From positions 1 through 64,000 of the forward strand of contig JAJZFA010000061.1 in the NCBI GenBank assembly GCA_021805565.1: a stretch of DNA of 64,000 bases. Reading direction: 5' to 3'. Shown here one piece after another: positions 57,340-64,000 of the stretch; the stretch's first letter is position 1; every line of letters begins with the position of its first letter. This stretch comes from Pseudomonadota bacterium (GTDB taxonomy: Bacteria; Pseudomonadota; Alphaproteobacteria; Acetobacterales; Acetobacteraceae). The position numbers and the translations under genes are program-made. The notes under the pieces are model-generated. The model worked only from the letters and a program-made list of their open reading frames with translations. It searched no databases and had not been told where the DNA came from.

Positions 57340-58163
57340 TCCCGTTGACCATCGCCGAGCAGTTCGCGCACGGCTTGCGTTACGTCGGCGTGGCGCATCA
57401 GGCTTTCGCCCACCAGGTAGCAATTCGGCCCGACCGCTGCCAGCCGTTGCAGATCCGCGGTGTTACGGATGCCGCTTTCCGCGATCAGAAACCGATCCGG
57501 CGGCACCAGCGGCGCGAGGTCTTCGGTGACCGCCAGATCGGTGATCAGCGTCTTCAAATTGCGGTTGTTGATCCCGATCAGCGATGTTTCCAAAAGCAGC
57601 GCGCGATCGAGTTCGTCGCGGTCATGCACCTCCACCAGCACATCCAGATCGAGGCTCATGGCGACCTGTTCCAAGTCCCGCGCCAGGGTATCGGTCAGCG
57701 CGGCCATGATCAGCAGGATGCAATCGGCGCCCATCGCCCGGCTTTCATAGACCTGCCATGGATCGATCATGAAATCCTTGCGCAAAACCGGCAGTGTCAC
57801 GGCGGCGCGCGCGGCCTTCAGATGATCCGGATCGCCCTGGAAATGAGCCCGCTCCGTCAGCACCGACAGACAGGCCGCGCCGCCCGCCGCGTATCCGCGC
57901 GCCAGTGCGGCGGGGTCGAAATCCGGGCGAATCAGGCCGCCCGACGGCGAGGCTTTCTTGATCTCGGCGATCAGGCCATAGCGGCCGGACGCCGTGGCCT
58001 GTTTCAGGGCGTAACCGAAGCCGCGCGCGGGGTCGTGCCGGGCGGCGATTTCGGCGCGCAGGGCGTCGATCCCACGGACGGCCTTGCGGGCCGCCACATC
58101 CGCGCGGACATCGGCGGTGATCCGGGCCAGCACATCCGGCATCGAGGTTTGGTGGTCTGCCAT
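57336..58163 (-). CDS. trpC: Indole-3-glycerol-phosphate synthase
   Basis: 275 residues. TIM-barrel marks: [20 protein letters not shown] with the first catalytic Lys, [20 protein letters not shown] with the second Lys, and [32 protein letters not shown]. It closes the indole ring of tryptophan. It overlaps moaC by 4 bp and lies 9 bp after trpD. Confidence 0.97.
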   Translation of the reverse strand: MADHQTSMPDVLARITADVRADVAARKAVRGIDALRAEIAARHDPARGFGYALKQATASGRYGLIAEIKKASPSGGLIRPDFDPAALARGYAAGGAACLSVLTERAHFQGDPDHLKAARAAVTLPVLRKDFMIDPWQVYESRAMGADCILLIMAALTDTLARDLEQVAMSLDLDVLVEVHDRDELDRALLLETSLIGINNRNLKTLITDLAVTEDLAPLVPPDRFLIAESGIRNTADLQRLAAVGPNCYLVGESLMRHADVTQAVRELLGDGQRE

Positions 58164-58172
58164 CGGATATCC

Positions 58173-59195
58173 CTAGGACACGGTTACGGCGCTGACCCGC
58201 CGCAAGGTCTGTAACGCGGCAAATGCGGCACCGGATCCGATGGAACCGGCGGCCAGGACCGCACCTTCTCGTAAGTCGCCGGCGCGCCCGGCCACGATCA
58301 GCGCGGCGGCGGCGTTCAACAGCACGGTATCGCGATAGGCGCCCGGCGCGCCCAGCAGCATTGCTTCCAGAGCGGCGGCATTGAACGCGGCATCGCCGCC
58401 CTTTATGGCTTCCACCGGCGCACGCGCAAACCCCGCGTCTTCCGGTTCGACCGTGAAGCTGGCGATGGTTCCTCCGTGCAGGGCGGCGACGTGATTGGGT
58501 CCGGCCAGCGTCAGTTCGTCCAGACCCATGCCATGCACGATCCAGGCGCTTTCATGCCCCAGCGCGGCCAGCGTTTCCGCCATCGGCCGGGTCCAGTCCG
58601 GGGAAAACACGCCGGTCAACTGGCGGCGCACCCGGGCGGGATTGGCCAGCGGACCCAGCAGATTGAAGATGGTACGGGTGCCAAGCTCAACGCGCGGGCC
58701 GGCGGCATGCCGCATCGACGGATGATGGCGCGGCGCGAACAGAAAGACGCAGCCGGCGGCCGCCAGAATGCCCGGCAGCGAGTCCATCGGCGCATCGACA
58801 TTGACGCCCAGCGCGGTCAGCACATCGGCCCCGCCGGTACGCGACGACAGCGCCCGGTTGCCGTGTTTGGCGACCGGCACGCCGCAGCCCGCCACGACGA
58901 AGGTCACGGCCGAGGATACGTTCAGCGTCCCTGCCCCGTCGCCGCCGGTGCCGCACACATCGATCGCCCCTTCGGGCGCCTCGATCGCCGTCATCCGCGC
59001 CCGCATCGCCCGGACGGCCCCGGTAATTTCGGCCACTGTCTCGCCCCGCAGCCGCATCGCCATCAGCAATGCGCCGATTTGCGCGGGCGTGGCTTCCCCG
59101 GACATGACGATATCGAACACCGCCTCCGCCTGATCGGCCGTCAGGGTCTCGCCGGAGGCAAGCCGGGCGATCGTGGGTTTCAGATTGGCGGACAT
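58173..59195 (-). CDS. trpD: Anthranilate phosphoribosyltransferase
   Basis: 340 residues. PRPP and anthranilate site [40 protein letters not shown], and [20 protein letters not shown], with [10 protein letters not shown]. It transfers anthranilate to PRPP. trpG lies 17 bp upstream and trpC 9 bp downstream in one transcript. Confidence 0.97.
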   Translation of the reverse strand: MSANLKPTIARLASGETLTADQAEAVFDIVMSGEATPAQIGALLMAMRLRGETVAEITGAVRAMRARMTAIEAPEGAIDVCGTGGDGAGTLNVSSAVTFVVAGCGVPVAKHGNRALSSRTGGADVLTALGVNVDAPMDSLPGILAAAGCVFLFAPRHHPSMRHAAGPRVELGTRTIFNLLGPLANPARVRRQLTGVFSPDWTRPMAETLAALGHESAWIVHGMGLDELTLAGPNHVAALHGGTIASFTVEPEDAGFARAPVEAIKGGDAAFNAAALEAMLLGAPGAYRDTVLLNAAAALIVAGRAGDLREGAVLAAGSIGSGAAFAALQTLRRVSAVTVS

Positions 59196-59212
59196 AGGTC
59201 AGGCGGCGGGGG

Positions 59213-59809
59213 TCAGGCGGCGCGGGCGGGCGCGTTGCCGCGGCGCGCCAGGGCCAGGAAATTGGCCAGGATGGTGTGGCCGTGCTCGCTGGCGATGCTT
59301 TCGGGATGAAACTGCACGCCATGGATCGCCAATGTGCGGTGATGCATCGCCATGATCGGGCCGCCGTCGGTCCAGGCGGTGGGAACCAGCGTGTCCGGCA
59401 GCGTGTCGCGCTCCACGATCAGGCTGTGATAGCGGGTTGCCCGGAACGGAGACGGCAGGCCGGCCAGGATACCGGCGCCCGTATGAGTAACCTCGGACAC
59501 CTTGCCGTGCATGGGTTCCGCCGCCCGAATTACCCGGCCGCCGAACGCCTGACCGATGGCCTGGTGTCCGAGGCAGACACCGAGCAGCGGGATAGTGCCG
59601 GCGGCGGCGGCGATGAGGTCGAGGCAGATACCGGCATCCGATGGCGTGCATGGGCCGGGGGACAGCACAATCGCCTCCGGCCGCATCGCCATCGCATCGG
59701 CGACCGACAACTTGTCGTTGCGCCACACCTCGCACTGGGCGCCGACGTCGCCCAGGAAGTGGTAGAGGTTGAAGGTAAAGCTGTCGTAGTTGTCGATGAG
59801 TAGGATCAT
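59213..59809 (-). CDS. trpG: Anthranilate synthase glutamine amidotransferase subunit
   Basis: 198 residues. Class I amidotransferase: [32 protein letters not shown], the catalytic Cys in [16 protein letters not shown], and the His-Glu pair in [14 protein letters not shown]. It supplies ammonia to TrpE, which is not in the window. It could also serve para-aminobenzoate synthase, as some TrpG do. Confidence 0.97.
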   Translation of the reverse strand: MILLIDNYDSFTFNLYHFLGDVGAQCEVWRNDKLSVADAMAMRPEAIVLSPGPCTPSDAGICLDLIAAAAGTIPLLGVCLGHQAIGQAFGGRVIRAAEPMHGKVSEVTHTGAGILAGLPSPFRATRYHSLIVERDTLPDTLVPTAWTDGGPIMAMHHRTLAIHGVQFHPESIASEHGHTILANFLALARRGNAPARAA

Positions 59810-59923
59810 GGCCCCGGCACTTCGGTCGCATTGTATCTTTGGTCCGGCCGCGCGCGGCGGTCAATCGCGGAACGCGCTCGGCCGGCGGAATCGCGTCCAG
59901 GCGACAGCGGGCCGGCCATGCAC

Positions 59924-62089
59924 CTATTCAAGCCTGATCCGGCCCTGGCCGTCACGTGCGGGTTCCACCTCGCCGACGATCGCGGCGTTCAGCCCTGCAT
60001 CTTGAAGCGCCTGAAGACACGCCGCGGCGCGCGCAGGGGGAAAACCGAGCAGCAACCCGCCGGAGGTTTGCGGGTCCACCAGCAGGGCGGTGTCCGGCAC
60101 ATCGCCCAACGGCCACCGGTTGGCCGCGGCGAGCGAACTTTCGATCCCGTGCGCGGCCAGGGCGCGGGCGCCGGGCAAGGCCGGAATCGCCGCCAGCCGC
60201 AGCACCGCGCCCATGCCAGACGCGGTCAGCATTTCGTGCAAATGACCGGCGAGCCCAAAGCCGCTGACATCGGTCCCCGCCCGCGGCCGGTGTACCATGC
60301 CGATCCGGGCGGCAATGGCGTTGGTGGAACGCATCGACTCGATGGCCGCGAGCAACCACCGCGCCTGGGCGTTGCCGCGCCCGTGGCCGGCCAGCACGAT
60401 ACCGGTGCCCAGCGGCTTGGTCAGGATCAACTGGTCGTACGGCTGTAGCCCGGCCTTACGCAGAACCTTGCCGGAATCGACAAGGCCGGTGACGGCAAAG
60501 CCCAGCGCCGCTTCGGACGCCTCCGCGCTGTGGCCGCCGGCCAGCGCGCAGCCATCGGCATGCAGGATCGCGGACGCCCCGTGCAGCATGGCGGACAGGT
60601 CGGCGTGCATTTTAGCCGGCGGGGCAAAGGGCACCGCGGCGATCGCCAGCGCGGTCCACGGTTCGGCGCCCATGGCGTACAGGTCCGACAGCGCATGCGC
60701 CGCGGCGATCTGACCGAACACATAAGGATCGTCCAGAAACGCCCGGAAGTGATCGACCGACTGGACCAGTAATTTACCAACGGGCGGCTTCAGAACGGCC
60801 GCATCGTCCAGGTTGGCAAGCAGATCGAAGGTGTCGGACGGCGGGAGACCCGCCAGCACGCTGGACAGGATCCTGGCCTCGACCTTGGCGCCGCAGCCGC
60901 CGCAGCGCATCGCCGTACCGGGACCGCGACTGGGACCAGGACTGGGGCCAGGGCCGGGGCCGGCGGGAATCCGCATTTCGGTGTACATGCGCATCCATCG
61001 CCGGTCGATCCGGTCTTTCAACTGCCAGACCGTCCGGCCTTGCAAGGTAATCCCGTTCCGCCAGCCGACCGCCCGGCCGTTGCCAAGACCCAGGATAGCC
61101 AGGCCCGCGCGCTGCGGTTTCCACCGTTTCAACGGCCGGCCGGTCGCGGCCCGGCGCAGATTGCCGGCCAGCGGAGCGCCGGCTCGCACCGCCCAGACAC
61201 CGGCCTTGGGGCGCGGATCGCCTTCGAGCGCGGCGCAATCCCCTGCGGCAAAAATGCGGCTGTGACTGATGCTGCGCAGATCGTGGGTCACGCGGATGCA
61301 GCCAGCCGGGTCGCAGGCGACACCGGACGCGGCCAGGAAAGCCGGACCGCGCACGCCGGTCGCCCACAGTGCGGCGGCGACTTCGATGAAGCTGCCGTCC
61401 GACAGCGACAGCACCCCGTCATGCAGCGCGGTTGCCGTTACGCCGCTGACCAGTTCCACCCCGGCATCGACCAGCGCCTGGCGCACCGCGCGCCGCGCCG
61501 CGGCGGGTGCCTGGGCCACCGGTTCGGCCGACGCGGATACCAGCACCAGACGTAACTGGCCGGCGAAACGTTGCGCCAGGGCCAGGGCAAGTTCCGCGCC
61601 GGCAGGACCGCCGCCCACGACAGCGATTTTGGCACCCGCCGGCAAGTCTGCCTCCAACCGGTGCAGCCGGTCCAGAAACCGGCCGATCGGCTTGACGCCG
61701 ATACCTGCATTCGTCGGGCCGGCATTCGCGGGCATCAGGGGGATACCGCCGGTATCGATCGACAAAAGATCGAACGGAACGGCGGGCCGGCCGGCGATGG
61801 CAACGGTGCCGGCATCCGGATCGAATCCGGAGGCTTCCGCCACGATCAGGCGGGCGTTGGCCATGGCGACCAGCGGCGCCAGATCGATATGGGCATCGCG
61901 ATGCGTGTAGGCGCCAGCGATCAGGCCGGGCAGCATGCCGGAATATGGTGTCTCGGGTTCGCGCCCGATCAGCGTCAGCCGGACGCCCGGTTCCGGACGC
62001 GCCGCGAACCGGCGTAATACCTCGACATGGGCGTGGCCGGCACCAAGAAGGACGATATCGGTTTCGATGGGTTGGGTGGGCGAATACAT
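59924..62089 (-). CDS. selD: Fused FAD-dependent oxidoreductase and selenide, water dikinase (SelD)
   Basis: 721 residues. Residues 1 to about 380 are a pyridine-nucleotide-disulfide-type flavoprotein: IVLLGAGHAHVEVLRRFA (FAD loop), KIAVVGGGPAGAELALALAQ (NAD loop), and IFAAGDCAALEGDPRP. A Gly/Pro-rich linker (GPGPGPSPGPSRGPG) leads to SelD: AMRCGGCGAKVEARIL with the catalytic Cys and Lys, then the AIR synthase-like fold (VDHFRAFLDDPYVFGQIAAA, GHSAEASEAALG). SelD makes selenophosphate for selenocysteine or selenouridine tRNA. The fused flavoprotein may deliver reduced selenium. This fusion occurs in scattered bacteria and protists. SelA, SelB or SelU are not in the window. Confidence 0.94.
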   Translation of the reverse strand: MYSPTQPIETDIVLLGAGHAHVEVLRRFAARPEPGVRLTLIGREPETPYSGMLPGLIAGAYTHRDAHIDLAPLVAMANARLIVAEASGFDPDAGTVAIAGRPAVPFDLLSIDTGGIPLMPANAGPTNAGIGVKPIGRFLDRLHRLEADLPAGAKIAVVGGGPAGAELALALAQRFAGQLRLVLVSASAEPVAQAPAAARRAVRQALVDAGVELVSGVTATALHDGVLSLSDGSFIEVAAALWATGVRGPAFLAASGVACDPAGCIRVTHDLRSISHSRIFAAGDCAALEGDPRPKAGVWAVRAGAPLAGNLRRAATGRPLKRWKPQRAGLAILGLGNGRAVGWRNGITLQGRTVWQLKDRIDRRWMRMYTEMRIPAGPGPGPSPGPSRGPGTAMRCGGCGAKVEARILSSVLAGLPPSDTFDLLANLDDAAVLKPPVGKLLVQSVDHFRAFLDDPYVFGQIAAAHALSDLYAMGAEPWTALAIAAVPFAPPAKMHADLSAMLHGASAILHADGCALAGGHSAEASEAALGFAVTGLVDSGKVLRKAGLQPYDQLILTKPLGTGIVLAGHGRGNAQARWLLAAIESMRSTNAIAARIGMVHRPRAGTDVSGFGLAGHLHEMLTASGMGAVLRLAAIPALPGARALAAHGIESSLAAANRWPLGDVPDTALLVDPQTSGGLLLGFPPARAAACLQALQDAGLNAAIVGEVEPARDGQGRIRLE

Positions 62090-62333
62090 GGCGGGCAGTC
62101 TATCGCGATTGGGGCGAGTCGCGAGAGTTGTGCGAAAGATCGCCGTGATCGCGGGCAGACTTCCGACCGCGCCGGGCGGGACGCCGGCCTCTAATAGCCC
62201 GTGCCGAACCGGTCATCTGGCAAAGCAGGAGGGAAGTGGCGCCGGAAAAGCCATATTTCCGCCTCTACGCACAAATCATGACCATGCCCGACTCGCCCGT
62301 AGAGGAGAAAACCACTGCGTCGGAAACGCCGGT

Positions 62334-62906
62334 CTAACGCGCGTAGGTGCCGGTGTAGGTACCCTGCGCGACGATATGACCGCGCATCGAGAAGGTCGTG
62401 AAGGCGCCTGTCGAACCGGCGGTTACGCCCTGCACGACGGGAATATCGAGCGCGCTGACGGTAAATTTGTACCGATGCGGTTTATCGCCCTGCGGCGGGC
62501 AAGGCCCTTGATATCCGGCCATGCCGTAATCGGTAAGGCCCGCGACCGCGCCGGCCGGGAGTGCCGCTCCGGCTGGCAGATCGGTGACCGATGCAGGAAT
62601 GTTCACTACTGTCCAGTGCCAGAAACCGACGCCGGTCGGGGCATCCGGATCGAATTCGGTGATCGCGAAGCTTTTCGTGCTGGCCGGCGCGCCGGTCCAG
62701 TGCAGGTCGGGCGAGACGTTGCCGCCGCCGCATCCCGCGAACGCGACGCTGGCCGGCTGAGGCGCGTTCGGCGCGAAGGTGGAACTGGTGACGTGCAGTT
62801 TGGGCAGGTTTGCCGGTGTGCCCGGCTGACGCAGAGCCTGCGCGTTCGCGGCGGCAGACGCCACGGCGGCGACGGCGATGGTAATGGGAAGGATGAAACG
62901 ACGCAT
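62334..62906 (-). CDS. YbhB/YbcL-type PEBP (Raf kinase inhibitor-like) protein, exported
   Basis: 190 residues with a signal peptide ([20 protein letters not shown]). PEBP ligand-site marks: [40 protein letters not shown] and [20 protein letters not shown]. Bacterial members bind small anions and their role is unclear; YbcL of E. coli is also periplasmic. The 33-bp repeat array lies just upstream. Confidence 0.9.
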   Translation of the reverse strand: MRRFILPITIAVAAVASAAANAQALRQPGTPANLPKLHVTSSTFAPNAPQPASVAFAGCGGGNVSPDLHWTGAPASTKSFAITEFDPDAPTGVGFWHWTVVNIPASVTDLPAGAALPAGAVAGLTDYGMAGYQGPCPPQGDKPHRYKFTVSALDIPVVQGVTAGSTGAFTTFSMRGHIVAQGTYTGTYAR

Positions 62907-63004
62907 AAACGGATCCCTTGTCTTTCGGTTGCCGGCCGGCGGTTCGGCGACACGCCGGAACCACTGGGTTCTGTATCATCGACGAAACAAGCCGGTCCGC
63001 CAAG

Positions 63005-63132
63005 ACCGGTCGCCGCCGTGCCGGCGGCTCAGCCAATACCGATCGCCGCCGTGCCGGCGGCTCAGTCAATACCGGTCGCCGCCGTGCCGGCGGCTCAGTC
63101 AATACCGGTCGCCGCCGTGCCGGCGGCTCAGT
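63005..63132. repeat. Four-copy 33-bp tandem repeat of hairpins
   Basis: Units start at 63005, 63038, 63071 and 63104 (the last is partial), nearly identical. Each contains GCCGCCG-TGC-CGGCGGC, a 7-bp stem with a 3-nt loop, followed by TCAGTCAAT. Starting with the tail of the trypsin-like gene, it lies between that stop and the PEBP gene. It could act as a multi-hairpin transcription block or stabiliser. Being 33 bp, it keeps frames open on both strands, which produces misleading repeat-peptide frames. No spacers, so not CRISPR. Confidence 0.85.
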
Positions 63133-64000
63133 GCAACCTGGGCGACTTCAGAAAACTCGCCCGATCCGCCGACCGCACGGCGATGCGCTTGGGCGAGCCA
63201 TCGCGTTCCAGCCGCAGCCGCACCTCGGCCCCCGCACTGCCCGACGACCACACGCGCCGCCATAATCCGGCCAGATCGGGGATTTCTTCATCGTTGACGG
63301 TGAGAATTTTGTCGCCCGCACGCACGCCGGCCTGTTCCGCCGGACCGTTATCGGCAAGCCCGCCGACGACCAGCGTTTCGTCCGATTCGGTGGCGTACAT
63401 GCCAAGCCACGGGCGAGCCGGGCGATTGACGCGGCCGAAACTGAGCAGATCGTCCATGATCGGTGCGAGCAGGCCGATCGGCACCACCATGTTCATGTCG
63501 AGCCGCCGGCCCTTGGCATCGCCCTGTTGCAGAATCAGCGAGCCGATCCCCATCAGCTTGCCATCGGAACCGATCAGGCCGCAGCCGCCCCAGAATGGGT
63601 GCGCCGGGGCGGTGAACAGCGCATCGTCCAGCACATATTCCCAGTAGCCGGCGAATTCCTGGCGTCCGACGATCCGGGTTTCGATGGCGTGATGCCGCCC
63701 GCCGCCGGCCGCGAGAACCGCCTGATCGCCGACCTTCAACCGATCCGAGTCGCCGAGGTCGAGGCTCGGGACATCCAGCTTGCCCAGCGCCTGCACCAAG
63801 CCGAACCCGCTTTCCTGGTCGTATCCCAGCGCATGACCGGGGATCGCCTGACCATCGGTCGAGGTGATCCAAAGCGTTTCCGCCTCGGTCACCAGATAGC
63901 CGATCGTCGCGATCAGCCCGGTGTCCTTGATCATCACGCCGCTGCCGGCCCGTTCGGTGCCAAGCGTATTGGCGGTGAATGCATCCGCGGGCACATAGGA
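63128..64000 (-). CDS. Trypsin-like PDZ protein (S1C family) with degenerate active site, 5' end beyond the window
   Basis: 291 codons visible; the frame runs past 64000 (reading SYVPADAFTANTLGTERAGS), so the N-terminus is missing. A trypsin-like barrel is followed by a PDZ domain (WLGMYATESDETLVVGGLAD, then AGVRAGDKILTVNDEEIPDL). The catalytic His loop (TNxHVV in HtrA) reads IATIGYLVTEAE and the Ser loop (GNSGGP) reads HPFWGGCGLIG, so neither His nor Ser is present. It resembles a non-proteolytic HtrA-like scaffold. It ends in the repeat array. Confidence 0.85.
   Translation of the reverse strand, partial: SYVPADAFTANTLGTERAGSGVMIKDTGLIATIGYLVTEAETLWITSTDGQAIPGHALGYDQESGFGLVQALGKLDVPSLDLGDSDRLKVGDQAVLAAGGGRHHAIETRIVGRQEFAGYWEYVLDDALFTAPAHPFWGGCGLIGSDGKLMGIGSLILQQGDAKGRRLDMNMVVPIGLLAPIMDDLLSFGRVNRPARPWLGMYATESDETLVVGGLADNGPAEQAGVRAGDKILTVNDEEIPDLAGLWRRVWSSGSAGAEVRLRLERDGSPKRIAVRSADRASFLKSPRLH

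Noticed and set aside
63005-63132. CRISPR array
   Set aside because: The 33-bp units are directly adjacent with no unique spacers and no cas genes nearby.
62482-63265. Repeat-peptide proteins on both strands across the tandem array
   Set aside because: A 33-bp repeat keeps any frame open; no start site with a ribosome binding site or recognisable domain supports translation.

Overview
The window is GC-rich, densely coded DNA of an alphaproteobacterium, most likely Rhodospirillales/Acetobacteraceae. The evidence is gene order (trpG-trpD-trpC-moaC, aroE-coaE-dnaQ, clpS-clpA), the sequence style of CarD, ClpS and GroEL, and a sulfotransferase with a C-terminal module I associate with Acetobacteraceae. 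The family is an inference from remembered protein similarity. No rRNA, tRNA, intact insertion sequence or CRISPR array was seen.

Layout. 1-5.0 kb: a broken tricarballylate-type MFS gene, then a minus-strand run (solute-binding protein, arylformamidase-like hydrolase, polysaccharide deacetylase, VOC protein, two small proteins, CarD). 5.1-10.3 kb: two convergent operons, each headed by a perfect FNR/FixK box (TTGAT-N4-ATCAA). One encodes a two-domain Rid/chorismatase-like protein and two 2-oxoglutarate/Fe(II) oxygenases. The other encodes a soluble cytochrome c, a Cyc2-like outer-membrane cytochrome-porin fusion and a small Cache protein. They meet at a shared hairpin. 10.4-16.5 kb: a CIRCE-controlled second groEL without groES, a secreted protein, enolase, CsbD, YajC and a DUF815 ATPase. 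16.5-19.7 kb: an AT-richer segment with a membrane stress operon (small membrane protein, Bax-inhibitor-1 protein, TerC, YqhA). 19.8-25.6 kb: dnaQ, coaE, aroE, a PEP mutase-family lyase, an alpha/beta hydrolase, a cupin and acetate kinase. About 25.86-26.05 kb: a strongly structured RNA on the plus strand that resembles a HEARO/omega RNA without its IscB gene.

26.0-40.5 kb: an acyl-CoA operon (thiolase, zinc-ribbon protein, CoA-transferase, crotonase) carrying a palindromic insertion, then clpS-clpA, an SDR, a sulfotransferase, an amino-acid-type binding protein, hicAB with a palindromic operator, a quinone reductase and katG. 40.6-48.7 kb: an accessory/defence island with a DUF1643 protein, two tandem DUF29 genes sharing a 170-bp identical block, and a type III-like restriction system. 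Its methyltransferase gene has an AT-rich central segment and a stop codon cutting off a conserved tail. A membrane protein pair (DUF2335) follows. 49-64 kb: EmrAB-type efflux, an oxalyl-CoA-decarboxylase-like enzyme with a CaiB/BaiF transferase, a DsbD/ScsB-like protein, moaC-trpC-trpD-trpG, a fused FAD-oxidoreductase/SelD, a PEBP-family protein, a 33-bp tandem repeat array and a catalytically degenerate trypsin-like protein cut by the window end.

The best candidates for undescribed biology are the paired FNR/FixK-controlled convergent operons at 5-10 kb, the orphan HEARO-like RNA, and the mosaic, truncated methyltransferase of the restriction island.
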